Made by a program: the position numbers and the translations under genes. Below the pieces are notes generated by a model that worked only from the letters and a program-made list of their open reading frames with translations, was not told the origin of the DNA and ran no database searches. From Lamellibrachia satsuma (taxonomy: Eukaryota > Annelida > Polychaeta > Sabellida > Siboglinidae), in the NCBI GenBank assembly GCA_033239005.1, contig BSQZ01000006.1:3905501-3969500 (forward strand): a stretch of DNA of 64,000 nt, read 5' to 3'. Every line of letters begins with the position of its first letter. Position 1 is the first letter of the stretch. Positions 50,801 through 60,388 of the stretch are shown one piece after another.

Positions 50801-52884
50801 TGTGATGCAAAAAAATAATGTTATTTTACTACTGTTAATTATAATAACTTCCTTCCTGCACAATATTCCAAATTACATGATAAACCTCAAACATTAAAAT
50901 AATATTATTGTACCAAGGTACCAGATCAGTGGAATGTTATATATTGTGTAAGGTTAAATAAGTAACACAGTTGTGTGCGATAGTAAAACAACATTTTACA
51001 ATTGTAATATTTAATGCAGAATAGGAATTTGGGCCATTCCATTAATTTTTTTTAGCTTAAAACAAAGTCTCATTTTACTTAATTTCTTTCCCAATGAAAC
51101 GTAATATAAGAGAAGGACATCCAAAATAACTTAAGCTACATGAAAATATATATGTAAAATTATCAGCACATAATCATAAAAGTGCAGATGGCATGGATTT
51201 AACTTGTAAAATATCACAATGTCTGGTGCAGTCAGTCGCGTGAATGCTGGAAGCTACGAATATATTTTTTAAGCTTCAGAACTATTACATTTTAACAAGT
51301 GCTACAATAAAAATAATGAACGATATGCAACAATTGCACATTTATAATTACTTGGTTTGCATTAAATTAATCAGATGGCAGTTTTAAATAGTTCGATTGC
51401 GTGGATTTTGAAAAACGGTGTCAACTACCAGTACATGGCAGTGGTAAGTGCGCGGTGCACACGGCGCTCCCAAACCTGACAGTCTGAAACCCATCCAATA
51501 GCTTTGTAAAGACATAAAACTATCACTTAATTTGACTAACAAACTATAACAATTGTGCACCTTTATTACTAGTCCACAAATAAAGTTATCAGCAGTATTT
51601 ATGATTTTGCATGGAGCACACCAGACACAATGAGGGCGCTTCGCTACCCCTGGAGCCGGCGGCGCTACCAACATTTGAGCGTATGCCTGTTTTTCAAACG
51701 CGACTTAGTTTTTATGCTCATGGGAAAATAGTCATAATATACATATCATTATAAAGCTGATATACTGAAGTATCTGTAAATCCAGACAATGTTTCGGTGA
51801 ACGTGTTATTTACCATTGTTTTACACTATATTTCACAACATCAAAGTTCACAAATGCTTACCTTGGTGAAAATCTTTTCGGACAGACCCGCCAAATTCTG
51901 TATAGCATCTACAACTATTCATTGGTTGGTATCTGTGTCGGCTAAGGTCAGTCGTTTCTTTACGAAGTTGTACGAAACGATCTCCCACGACCACCAAAAC
52001 CAGGTCACGCCAAAGGTTCTAATCACAAAAAGTGATGCGTAAATCACCATATGGCATCGGCGGTGGCGCACCAAACGGAATGTAATATACCTACTATTGT
52101 CCTTGTAAGCACACGAAAATAGACATTGTTTATTAATGCATACAGTATTTCATACATCAAACACGTAGCCATAGGTCAGGCTGCAACTTCTCTGTATCGG
52201 TGGAACAAACTTTTTGTCTTAAACTTGCATAGTATGATACAAACAGTACAACATATTCGACAGCATTGAACTATTATATCGCCAGATTCCTGGTAAACAG
52301 TTACAAAATCTAGGGCACTCGGAATAACGGATTACTGTTAACATCAAGCTATAAATGTGTATTCCGTGACCTACCACATCATGCACAGTGGCGTCAAGAA
52401 GCAGTAGAAATATGCTCAAAATTATTAATTTAGAGTATGCTTATCATGACTAGTCTAGTGGGTAACATTTCTGTAACTCAATTTTATAATCATGCACGAT
52501 TATTTTGAAGACTCAAGTAACTTTAGTGATAAATGTATAATGATTTTATACACGAAATACATGTTTAATGTGTCATTGACATTGTGTGTGCTTACTGCAT
52601 CTTAACAATGTTCCAAGACGAGTTTGTTTTTCGCCCAGCGGAACTATGCGTTTGATTATGTCTATCCTCCATGCACCCCCCCCCGCGTAAAACCGGTGCC
52701 AGGGCAGTGACAGTGTCACTGTCAGTGTGCTCACTGTTCTGGCCTGTCCATGGCTGTTCCGCGCTAGCCATGACCGAATCAAATATGATCAACAAACTGA
52801 TTTACCATCTTTAAGTCCAGTAATCTTATTGCACAACATGTGCAGTAAGATCTGCGGCGAGTCAGCCGGTGGAGGTTGTGCCAT
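21108..52884 (-). CDS. TUBGCP3: Gamma-tubulin complex component 3 (GCP3), complete 26-exon gene
   Basis: GCP3 is a core subunit of the gamma-tubulin ring complex, which nucleates microtubules at centrosomes; in the known complex it pairs with GCP2, binds gamma-tubulin through its C-terminal GRIP2 domain, and its N-terminal region binds MOZART1. Coding exons in transcript order are listed separately. Their lengths sum to 2,700 nt (899 residues plus TAA) and every junction keeps phase. The protein is collinear with vertebrate GCP3: N-terminal helical part (about 1-110), Ser/Thr/Pro-rich linker (about 111-233), GRIP1 (about 240-545), GRIP2 (about 550-860). Diagnostic blocks include [56 protein letters not shown] and [11 protein letters not shown]. 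The start at 52,884 matches the family's Met-Ala start and has A at -3 and G at +4; an in-frame ATG at 53,034 could extend it by 50 residues. Introns are crowded with minisatellites and transposon fragments. All introns are GT-AG except intron 3 (GC-AG). Confidence 0.96.
21338..21445. repeat. About 20-bp repeat (CCCCCTGTCTGCACACCGA), 5-6 copies, intron 25
   Basis: Near-perfect short array. The inverted form GTCGGTGTGTGCAGA occurs within exon 26. Confidence 0.9.
22050..22160 (-). mobile_element. Retroelement 3' fragment, intron 25
   Basis: Minus strand CCTGATGAAGGCTGCTGATG then GTAGTCGAAAC is a phrase common at the 3' ends of invertebrate retroelements. It is followed by an A/T-rich tail with TTTATTTATAAA. 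Confidence 0.5.
22225..22305 (+). pseudogene. Small LINE ORF fragment, intron 25
   Basis: Translation [20 protein letters not shown] then WI matches the well-known LINE C-terminal block of the form LWxxTNQxPI ... RRxKWxWIGH. The frame is lost at both ends. Confidence 0.7.
22407..22526 (-). CDS. TUBGCP3: GCP3 exon 25
   Basis: Residues 810-849. [13 protein letters not shown] and [11 protein letters not shown] match human GQWGVTAAEEEEE and SQLRILTHFYQ. Acceptor TTTCAG, donor TATCAG|GTTTGG. Confidence 0.95.
23090..23155. repeat. TGCG/TGCA alternating tract, intron 24
   Basis: Alternating purine-pyrimidine run (GCGTGCATGCATGCGTGCGT and GCGCGCGCACGC), a Z-DNA-prone type, about 20 bp inside the intron from the exon 24 donor. 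Confidence 0.9.
23174..23314 (-). CDS. TUBGCP3: GCP3 exon 24 (its acceptor is part of a 39-bp array)
   Basis: Residues 763-809. [16 protein letters not shown] and [13 protein letters not shown] match human LLNQLRAVFDQIIELQ and AQDAIYRAALEEL. The acceptor GTTGTAG|GAGATT is the last copy of the 39-bp intronic array, and every upstream unit carries the same GTTGTAG|GAGATC. Donor CAACAG|GTATGC. Confidence 0.94.
23306..25040 (-). repeat. 39-bp minisatellite carrying the exon 24 splice acceptor, about 43 copies
   Basis: In transcript orientation each unit reads GACGTGTTGTAGGAGATCCA then GTACAGTGACTGTGGAT. The unit nearest exon 24 supplies the real acceptor GTTGTAG|GAGATT. Being 3 x 13 nt, the array gives long spurious open frames on both strands. 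Confidence 0.95.
25075..25535. repeat. 34-bp minisatellite (CCCACCATGGGGAAGCACCC), about 13 copies, intron 23
   Basis: Unit CCCACCATGGGGAAGCACCC then ACCCCTGGGCAGCA with small variants. Open frames here are artefacts. Confidence 0.95.
25540..25612. repeat. AATTCCAATT-type fragment, intron 23
   Basis: ATTAATTCCAATTCCAATTA and TACCAATTCCAAATTG. The reverse complement of almost the same text is at 32,560-32,650, including the ACCTCAAAAATACC phrase. Confidence 0.7.
25632..25763 (-). CDS. TUBGCP3: GCP3 exon 23
   Basis: Residues 719-762. [13 protein letters not shown] and [19 protein letters not shown] match human [13 protein letters not shown] and [19 protein letters not shown]. Acceptor CCCTAG, donor TCCACA|GTGAGT. 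Confidence 0.96.
25985..28400. repeat. 50-bp minisatellite, about 48 copies, intron 22
   Basis: Unit TGGTGTATTGCTACAGCCCT then AGATAGTAACGTGTCTACTGTATCGTGGCT. Variants are grouped in blocks (GGGTCT, GCGTCT, AATGCTTGCG and GTGTCT types), showing local homogenisation; copies after about 27,430 are nearly identical. Confidence 0.97.
28720..28808 (-). CDS. TUBGCP3: GCP3 exon 22
   Basis: Residues 689-718. [20 protein letters not shown] then YYINFE matches human [20 protein letters not shown]. Acceptor CTTCCAG, donor TTTGAG|GTGAGG. Confidence 0.95.
28925..29025. repeat. Cluster of TTCTATAGAA palindromes, intron 21
   Basis: Perfect palindromes at 28,926-28,937, 28,947-28,958, 28,959-28,968 and 28,996-29,005, plus a degenerate fifth near 29,018. 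Confidence 0.9.
29128..29263 (-). CDS. TUBGCP3: GCP3 exon 21
   Basis: Residues 644-688. [17 protein letters not shown] is identical to human. Acceptor TTCTAG, donor GCCAG|GTTAGT, phase 1. Confidence 0.96.
29864..29932 (-). CDS. TUBGCP3: GCP3 exon 20
   Basis: Residues 621-643, [20 protein letters not shown] then IRT, matching human. Acceptor CCTCCAG, donor GGACT|GTGAGT. Confidence 0.96.
30363..30498 (-). CDS. TUBGCP3: GCP3 exon 19
   Basis: Residues 575-620. [20 protein letters not shown] and RATNAQYD match human [20 protein letters not shown] and RATNAQFD. Acceptor CATGCAG, donor CTCGAG|GTAGAG. Confidence 0.96.
30578..30698. repeat. (CA)n-rich microsatellite, intron 18
   Basis: CACA/CACG run directly before the SINE at 30,700. 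Confidence 0.95.
30700..31046 (+). mobile_element. tRNA-derived SINE with a CORE-like 3' end, intron 18
   Basis: The head GGGGCGCGATAGCATACCAG (A-box region) and GGTTTCAAATCCC (B box) are tRNA-like. The body ends TGTAAAGCGCTTTGAGCAG then CCGCGCTATATAAGAAC, a 3' domain shared by many animal SINEs, followed by a (CTTTA)n tail. It lies opposite in strand to GCP3. Confidence 0.88.
31388..31960. repeat. 32/29-bp minisatellite, about 18 copies, intron 18
   Basis: Unit TATACAGTTATATTGCTGGG then CTGCTACCTCAC, with some 29-bp units missing CTG. Open frames in all three forward frames are artefacts. Confidence 0.96.
31990..32054 (-). CDS. TUBGCP3: GCP3 exon 18 (start of GRIP2)
   Basis: Residues 554-574, [20 protein letters not shown] then L, identical to human. 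Acceptor TCTCAG, donor TTAGA|GTGAGT, phase 2. Confidence 0.97.
32555..32660. mobile_element. AATTGG-rich inverted-end element fragment, intron 17
   Basis: AATTGGAATTGGTATTTGTA and end TGTAATTGATCCCCAAGTCT. The same end appears inverted at 41,928 (AGACTTGGGGTCAGTTACA) and as GCTGATCCCAAGCCTG at about 37,496. Confidence 0.6.
32698..32825 (-). CDS. TUBGCP3: GCP3 exon 17
   Basis: Residues 511-553. [20 protein letters not shown] then DHLK matches human [20 protein letters not shown]. Acceptor GTTGTAG, donor CTCAAG|GTGGGG. Confidence 0.95.
33110..33540 (-). repeat. Degenerate ~45-bp array carrying the exon 16 tail and donor, intron 16
   Basis: In transcript orientation, units read GGGACATTGTCAAAGCTGCA then GAGACACATCACGGTAAATAGC. 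They are copies of the last ~40 nt of exon 16 plus its donor CACG|GTAAAT. About 9 units become more diverged away from the exon, and one (about 33,262-33,302) is inverted. Confidence 0.88.
33501..33603 (-). CDS. TUBGCP3: GCP3 exon 16 (its 3' end seeds a degenerate array)
   Basis: Residues 477-510. [13 protein letters not shown] matches human [13 protein letters not shown], and [11 protein letters not shown] matches the human TKSAESP region. Donor CACG|GTAAAT, phase 1. The exon tail and donor recur as degenerate units of about 45 bp in intron 16. Confidence 0.93.
33824..33950. repeat. 27-bp repeat (AGCAACAAAATAAATGCATT), about 5 copies, intron 15
   Basis: Alternating GGTAGCAACA and GCTAGCAACA variants. 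Confidence 0.93.
34085..35242 (-). repeat. 47-bp minisatellite made from the exon 15 tail and donor, about 24 copies
   Basis: Transcript-orientation unit: GTGAGTCCATGATCCCCTCG then TTCCTCACCATGAATCAGGCCAACAAG. This equals the last 42 nt of exon 15 plus GTGAG. Units next to the exon keep AACAAG|GTGAGT; most others read AACGAA|GTGAGT or AACAAA|GTGAGT, and some have lost the GT (AAGATGAGT). Confidence 0.97.
35201..35311 (-). CDS. TUBGCP3: GCP3 exon 15 (its 3' end seeds a minisatellite)
   Basis: Residues 440-476. [20 protein letters not shown] and [17 protein letters not shown] match human [20 protein letters not shown] and [17 protein letters not shown]. The donor is AACAAG|GTGAGT. The last 42 nt of this exon plus the donor are repeated about 24 times in the adjoining intron. 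Confidence 0.96.
35765..35985 (+). pseudogene. LINE 3' fragment, same family as the copy at 17,461
   Basis: [10 protein letters not shown] and then CTTGATAAGCCATTGGCTTC parallel [10 protein letters not shown] and CTCGATAAGCCAATGGCTTC at 18,855-18,996. It sits in intron 14. Confidence 0.85.
36038..36109 (-). CDS. TUBGCP3: GCP3 exon 14
   Basis: Residues 416-439, ending [13 protein letters not shown], identical to human across that block. Acceptor CCTCCAG, donor CACGAG|GTAGTA. Confidence 0.96.
36465..36790. repeat. 32-bp repeat (CAGCATAAACACTTGTTAAC), about 10 copies, intron 13
   Basis: Moderately conserved tandem units ending ATGAATGTACAC. Confidence 0.93.
36835..37575. mobile_element. AATTG/AATTCC-rich element, intron 13
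   Basis: Starts TTGGGTTCAGTTGTAAC and ends TTAATTGAATCCAGTCC, inverted relative to each other. Contains CAATTCCAATTCCA stretches and an inner GCTGATCCCAAGCCTG end, so two related elements may be nested. Confidence 0.5.
37600..37795. repeat. 32-bp repeat (GTGAGCCAATGACTACAACA), about 6 copies, intron 13
   Basis: Tandem units ending ACATGAACACAT. Confidence 0.92.
37915..38009 (-). CDS. TUBGCP3: GCP3 exon 13
   Basis: Residues 384-415. [20 protein letters not shown] matches human [20 protein letters not shown]. Acceptor TCTGCAG, donor ATACTG|GTCAGT. Confidence 0.95.
38434..38569 (-). CDS. TUBGCP3: GCP3 exon 12
   Basis: Residues 339-383. [20 protein letters not shown] then LAALVDICQ matches human [20 protein letters not shown]. 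Acceptor GTTGCAG, donor CAGG|GTGGGG, phase 1. Confidence 0.95.
38746..38808. repeat. (AT)n microsatellite, intron 11
   Basis: Nearly uninterrupted AT dinucleotides, followed by another AT-rich stretch. Confidence 0.97.
38867..39235 (+). pseudogene. LINE ORF2 C-terminal fragment, intron 11
   Basis: [19 protein letters not shown] and [20 protein letters not shown] are typical of the C-terminal part of RTE/Nimb-like LINE proteins. A GGCAGGGCCGGCAGGGCC micro-repeat (38,942-38,983) lies inside. The 28-bp array starts where the reading frame breaks off. Confidence 0.8.
39208..40425. repeat. 28-bp minisatellite (AACATAACAGTAACCATTCA), about 43 copies, intron 11
   Basis: Unit AACATAACAGTAACCATTCA then GACAACCC, with GACTACTC and GTAGCC variants. 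It begins inside the LINE fragment. Confidence 0.96.
40622..40690 (-). CDS. TUBGCP3: GCP3 exon 11
   Basis: Residues 316-338, [20 protein letters not shown] then EAQ, matching human SFCAALHQELREYYRLLSVL. Acceptor CTTTCAG, donor GCACAG|GTTAGT. Confidence 0.95.
40825..40950 (-). CDS. TUBGCP3: GCP3 exon 10
   Basis: Residues 274-315 in GRIP1. [19 protein letters not shown] and [11 protein letters not shown] match human LSRSLRDTAVRLSELGWLH and SLDRSFGLVGQ. Acceptor GTCCCAG, donor GGACAG|GTACAC. Confidence 0.95.
41745..41863 (-). CDS. TUBGCP3: GCP3 exon 9 (start of GRIP1)
   Basis: Residues 234-273. [19 protein letters not shown] matches human ALVRDILYVFQGIDGKNIK, the start of the GRIP1/GCP N-terminal domain. 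Acceptor CCCACAG, donor TCAGAG|GTACGT. Confidence 0.95.
41925..42120. mobile_element. AATTCC-type element fragment, intron 8
   Basis: CAGACTTGGGGTCAGTTACA, then TAACTGTAATGCCAATTCCA, continuing AT-rich into TTATGTTCCATATAGCGAGAG. The left end matches the inverted end at 32,645-32,662. Confidence 0.55.
42319..42405 (-). CDS. TUBGCP3: GCP3 exon 8 (linker)
   Basis: Residues 205-233, a Ser/Arg-rich linker ([18 protein letters not shown]). Acceptor TTAGCAG, donor AAACA|GTAAGG. Supported mainly by phase and by its place just before GRIP1. Confidence 0.85.
42836..42990. repeat. Degenerate ~17-bp repeat (AAACCCAATGTAAACA-like), intron 7
   Basis: Loose tandem units around CAAACCAAATGTAGACAA. Confidence 0.75.
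43081..43172 (-). CDS. TUBGCP3: GCP3 exon 7 (linker)
   Basis: Residues 174-204, Gln- and Leu-rich ([20 protein letters not shown]), ending SLTA as in human WTLTA. The correct frame differs from the long repeat-derived open frame that overlaps it. Acceptor GCTGCAG, donor CCGCAG|GTACAA. Confidence 0.85.
43195..45000. repeat. 33-bp minisatellite, about 54 copies, intron 6
   Basis: Unit TATAGCCTCAGTGATGTAAG then TCAGTGTGACTGG. As 33 is a multiple of 3 it makes a 677-codon minus-strand open frame with an 11-residue period. This is not the frame used by exon 7, so it is not coding. Confidence 0.97.
45168..45615. repeat. 37-bp minisatellite (TACAATTATGATCACACACT), about 12 copies, intron 6
   Basis: Unit TACAATTATGATCACACACT then TACTACTATTGTCAAAA. 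Confidence 0.96.
45650..45824 (-). repeat. 19-bp donor-like array at the exon 6 donor
   Basis: In transcript orientation the intron opens with GTGAGTCAGTGTCACCAAT, GTGAGTCAGTGCTACATGT, GTGAGTCAGTGCCACTTGT and about five more diverged units. The first unit is the real donor. Confidence 0.85.
45816..46006 (-). CDS. TUBGCP3: GCP3 exon 6 (linker)
   Basis: Residues 111-174. It begins [17 protein letters not shown] and contains [11 protein letters not shown], close to human SVGSSGISSI; the rest is a Ser/Thr/Pro-rich linker. The donor CCCAT|GTGAGT is the first unit of a short tandem array of donor-like sequences running into intron 6. Confidence 0.93.
46140..46420. repeat. Degenerate ~55-bp repeat, intron 5
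   Basis: Four or five loose units containing ACAAATAGGGAGAACT and ACTGTAAATATTG-like text. Confidence 0.7.
46584..46658 (-). CDS. TUBGCP3: GCP3 exon 5
   Basis: Residues 86-110, [20 protein letters not shown] and on, matching human VLKNKWSILYLLLSLSED. Acceptor CTTCCAG, donor CCAAG|GTAGCA. Confidence 0.94.
47509..47576 (-). CDS. TUBGCP3: GCP3 exon 4
   Basis: Residues 63-85, ending [11 protein letters not shown], which matches human LFSELHRKLHSQ. Acceptor CTTGCAG, donor GGGCAG|GTGGGA. Confidence 0.93.
48239..48300 (-). CDS. TUBGCP3: GCP3 exon 3, with GC donor
   Basis: Residues 42-62 ([20 protein letters not shown]), matching the human block around DEFLVAEKIKK. The only phase-compatible donor is AAAA|GCAAGT, a GC-type 5' splice site. 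The nearby GT (AA|GTACAC) would throw exon 4 out of frame. Confidence 0.9.
48841..48886 (-). CDS. TUBGCP3: GCP3 exon 2
   Basis: Residues 27-41 plus two bases ([15 protein letters not shown]). The acceptor is a T-rich tract ending TTGCAG and the donor is GCTAG|GTAAGT. It aligns without gaps to the human segment AQQFQYAVRVIG. Confidence 0.9.
48887..52805. other. GCP3 intron 1
   Basis: The longest intron, without large arrays. It holds loose GACCTATTTATGTTGA-type repeats (49,195-49,550), a GTGTTTGTGTCA repeat near 50,175, a 17-bp CTGAGCACCAACACTGC array (50,465-50,530), and one unproven plus-strand open segment with a good donor (51,375-51,443). Confidence 0.6.
50465..50532. repeat. 17-bp repeat (CTGAGCACCAACACTGC), 4 copies, intron 1
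   Basis: Near-perfect copies. Confidence 0.95.
52806..52884 (-). CDS. TUBGCP3: GCP3 exon 1 (start codon)
   Basis: Encodes residues 1-26 plus one base ([20 protein letters not shown] and on). It aligns with the human start [20 protein letters not shown]. The donor is GATG|GTAAAT, phase 1. Confidence 0.9.
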
Positions 52885-53059
52885 TTTTGTAACCGAATCA
52901 TTCAAATGAATATCTACAATCGCAGCAAGTTCCGTCGAAACTTGCCTACCAAAACTTTCAGCGCCATTTTTGTTTTCGCCGCGGTTCTTGCTACCACAGG
53001 GGTTACCGCGCGACATACACACAACGGACGCCAAGAATACACAACCCCCCCCCTCTAGG

Positions 53060-55980
<2,921 letters not shown>

Positions 55981-55990
55981 TCAAAATGAT

Positions 55991-56101
55991 GGGTGTAAAT
56001 GGAGAAAGTTGCAGGCAGACTGCAGTCATGATAACATGTTGTACTGTCCATTGTAGATGGGGTAGGGAGGTAGCATTTCCCTGCATTCTCCATTTACACC
56101 C
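55991..56101. mobile_element. 111-bp MITE-like element with perfect 16-bp inverted ends
   Basis: GGGTGTAAATGGAGAA at the left and its exact reverse complement at the right. The similarity continues loosely inward (TTGCAGG / CCCTGCA). Confidence 0.6.
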
Positions 56102-56852
56102 GACTTCAAACCGATACATTAATATCTCCTGTTGTGTGGACTAAATTGTTTTTTTAAAGCGAAACAAGTCATGGTTTTGAGGATATGCACCCAAGAGATA
56201 ATAAAAACTAACCACATGACACTAAAATCAAGAATATCACATCAGTGATTTACTCAGAATGTGTTCTAAAAGTTGGAGAATCCGGTCATTTCTCCAAATG
56301 ACTGAGGGCTAGCATGTTAACCAGTGCAACCGATAAGCGCATGCACAGTTCTATAAAATCTGTGTAAGTGATGTATTAAGGGAGGCTGGCACACACAGAA
56401 CCAATGCAAAGTCTAAAACAAACGTGTTATTTTGCCAGAAAGAAGACTAGTTTAGTAAACAAAGGCCAAAATGAGTTACATAAGATGAGATGAGATGCAA
56501 ATAGCATGGCCATATCCTATTGGCTAGAATAGGAATAGATGTACACGTGTATATGAATATATTTTCATATGTCGAGCGAATTGTGCCAGAATACTACACT
56601 CGTGACGTAGTGTTATGTAACAGTATGGCGTGGCCCATGATGAAATCAAGATGTTTTGTGTTCAACGTAGTAAACCACTGGCATGATAATCTTAATTGTA
56701 GTTACAAATGGTTGGTTTAGTAACTCTTTTAGGTGCATAGATTGAAAACCATGACTTTTGTTTCGCTTTAAAATACAACAAACCTGCAAATAGCATCTAG
56801 TGCACACGGCAAGGATATTGAAAAAGAAAATATGCATGTGTATGTTCACATT

Positions 56853-56908
56853 GTGATAGTGGGGGGTTTGGTGGGCACACTGTGATAGTGGGGGGTTTGG
56901 TGGGCACC
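56853..56908. repeat. 29-bp direct duplication
   Basis: TGTGATAGTGGGGGGTTTGG then TGGGCACAC is present twice. Confidence 0.92.
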
Positions 56909-57320
56909 GGACGGATGTATGCCACTCTAAACTCTTATGATACTGTCAACGATGTCTCAGTCTAGATCTCCTTTGCATAACACACACAGTGAAATTGTCA
57001 TCATCCACAGCAAAAATGAGGTTGGACCGAGGATGTTCCGAAGACTGAACATCCTCTGGCAATGACCTTGTCAAGGGTCTGGTACCGCCTGACAGGGGTG
57101 TCTTGCAACAAAACCCCATGTCACCTTTGGAAGCAAGACCGGTGAGGTAACATAGCACATCTTGATAATATTCATTCCAGTCTATCGGGTGACTAAACTG
57201 TTACCATCACACAGATGACTGAAACATTATCACAGCCAAATGTGTTTTCACTGTGGGATGACCGAAATGTCATAATTGTAGTCAGACGTTGAAATGTTCA
57301 CACAGTGCTGGTGAACTAAA

Positions 57321-57615
57321 TTAGACGTTGTTCTCTGGCGGCGGCGGCGGCGGCGTACTGTCTTGCGCCGCTGGAGTGGTGCTCGTAATTTCCTGCTGCA
57401 CTCCGACCACTTCTTCGTATGACGGCGGTGGCTGTGGAGGTAGTAGCATTAAATCATCAGCATCATTCACCAACGCCATGTTGGCAGTGCCACTGTGCTG
57501 GTTCGTTTGCACGGCAACTGTCGAGTACATGCGCACGTTGCCAGCGACATACGGCGGGCAGCAGTTCTCATTGGCAACGACCTCGTACGCTGGGGGCATA
57601 TCATCACCATATGGT
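57321..57615 (-). CDS. TMEM174-like gene, last exon
   Basis: 97 codons plus TAA. It carries PPAYEVV near the start, PPPSYEEVV in the second half and a run of prolines before the end. Acceptor CTTCTTTCAG. Confidence 0.7.
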
Positions 57616-60340
57616 CTGAAAGAAGTGGCGTATGATTAGCTACAAGTTAATTTGTGATGGATAACTACACCGACCTTGTTGCAGCTGACAGAAGAAACAA
57701 ACAATATTTTACGCTATAAGATGTGTTGCCAATGCACTGCTCTGGCACAGGCGATAGTGTATACATAAAATAATAAGCCAAAAAATTCCACACATCACAG
57801 CTAAAATTTTTTTTATAAAAATATATAATTTATAATCAGTTATACATGTATTATGTTTTATCTCACGCAATTCTTTGTTATCTAGAACAACTTATTCATC
57901 ATACATCAGTGTGAAAAATTCACCTGTCACGTTAACCGGAAATATTTCACTACACACCCATTTTCTTGGAGTACACTGCAAACATTTATCAGTGCCATAA
58001 TTACTTTAACTTTGAAAGTAGAACTCATTAAAAACTTTTAAAACTACTTTTACACTTGCAGTGATAACTCATGTTCACACATTGGTCTGCTATTTTAGCA
58101 GCCACTAGTAACTAACAAATAAGAGATAAAGATCCTTACATTTCATCAAAACTTGGTGGACTAAGGCAAATGGCACCTTCGTCTGTTCTCCGTTGCTGAA
58201 ACAATTATCATACATTACTGCTAAACTGCTCATGCTAATCTACAAATAATACATTAATACACTGAAGTACAGGTACTGACAATAACTGGGTTTGTATAAC
58301 ATTTCTTGTGAAATTGAGGAATGACAACACAGACAAATGTTCAACACACTAAAACCCATCAAATGAACTGATTTGATACTAATTTAAATAATCAGCTACA
58401 GACGGAGATAAGAAAATGGTAAAAAGAAATGAAGGATGTAATATTTATTTTAACTACCATAAACTACTGGAAAAGTAACAAAACAAATTTGCTCATGCAA
58501 AATAAGTTTTAGTTCTCCACAAGAGAATGACAAAGATCACAGTCATAGGAACACCAGCTCGGTTTGAAGTGAAAGTGTCACTTATATCTACTTAACACAC
58601 AACTTCTGCCAACTACAAAAGTGAACTGCGTCATAAGCATGACTTTAAAGATAGATTAGAACCTTGTTCTTTGAGAATGTCTCAGCAGACAAAACCTGCA
58701 GTACAAATGTGGCTCTAACAGAGGTTACCATCTGCACTGTGGTGCTTGCACTAAGTGAATGTGACAGCTAATGCTAGGCATACACTGCAAAACTGTTTTT
58801 TTAAGTCACGTGATTATTCATCTTAAAATGGATCAGTTGTACACTGGTCTGCAACAAAACTCGAGTCACGTGTTAATTTGGCCGGCGCAACAGTTGGTGA
58901 ACCGATTCAAAAATGGAATCGCGACAACAAATGTTCCTAATGTGCTGTGGTCTCTGACGCGATATCGCACAGTCTCTGGCAATGTACACTAGGTAGTCTG
59001 CAACTATAATAAAACTCGTCATGGCAACGTACCAACAAAAGCACATTTACGTTGACAGTTGTGGAAAACTCCACTGGGTTCACACTAGGTTATAACACTA
59101 GGTTACGCATGTGCATGAAGTTCCACAACATAATGCAATGATCGTGGTGGTACGCACACGAGTTGAGTAGTCGACACAACCATTATAGTACAATGTACGC
59201 TGACCCAGTCACACAACCATGGAACTGAAAATCATCGCAAGTCATGCAATCGCATGAAATGCAACAAAAGTTTAGCAATGTACACCTAGTATTAAACTAC
59301 CTCTGTTGTGCTAGTGGTTCTAACACGGGACATTCGTCTCCTGCGTCGCTCAAGCCTCCGTCTCTGTTCCACTAGTCGGCGGTGATGCAGCAGGGCCTTG
59401 CCAGTGCTCAGCAGACCAGCAACCACCAGCAGTGGCCCGACAGGAAACACCTTATTCTCAGCCTTCTGATTGTGGAATGTGAACGCAGTGACCGCGACAC
59501 CGAACAGCGTCAGCAGGACGCCGAGAGCTATGCTGCACACCGTGCTGCTTAGGCACTTATTGATGGCTGTTTCCGCGATGGGATTCAGTTGAGGCTCCTG
59601 CTCCTGCGACTGGGGATCCATCTCGGGTACTGACGGGGATGTTGCCATAATACTACTCACAGGCACACGACAATGTGATGGGTCATACTAGGTGCTGCTT
59701 CAACATGGAACAAAAGAATGCACATTCAAGCAAACTGAATGGTAAATCGCTACACACAAATATTATGTCTGTTCCCAGCGACTGGTTGACCCAAGGGTTT
59801 CTGCATAGTTTTTGGTGGGCAGAAAATGTAAAACTGTGCGGTATGTTACATTTGTAGTACAAGTGTCAAACATGTCTGAACCAGAAGCAGGAAACTGACA
59901 TACAGTTTTACAGCTACAAAAGCAGGCAAACATAGGCCTACAAATTAAAGTTCTAAATGTGGGTTCGGCACTAGAAAGAAAACTTTATGTTATAGCAAAA
60001 CAAATCCAACCAAACAACTACTTGTGAAGTCAGTAATAATATTACTAATATATAAACACAATTAACAAAACATGTTGCCAACATATGCCAATATATATAT
60101 ATATATTGCAGTCACAAAAATATGACTTGTGATGTTTACCTCCATCGGTTTACCTCCTTCAATTAGGATAGAAAGCTACTGGGTGGCTAATGAATAGAAA
60201 ATGTAATGTGGACAAGAAGACAACATCAAAACAAAATCATTTCAGGTTTTTATAATATTAAGCTGCCCAATAGCGTTATATCCTAACTGAAGGAGGCAGA
60301 CATTGATTGGCATATTTTCATGACTCTGCACCACACACAC

Positions 60341-60388
<48 letters not shown>

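Noticed and set aside
51863..51950. Alternative GCP3 first exon reading [14 protein letters not shown]
   Set aside because: It resembles the N-terminus, but that frame has an upstream stop, no ATG and the wrong phase for exon 2. The exon at 52,806-52,884 fits exactly.
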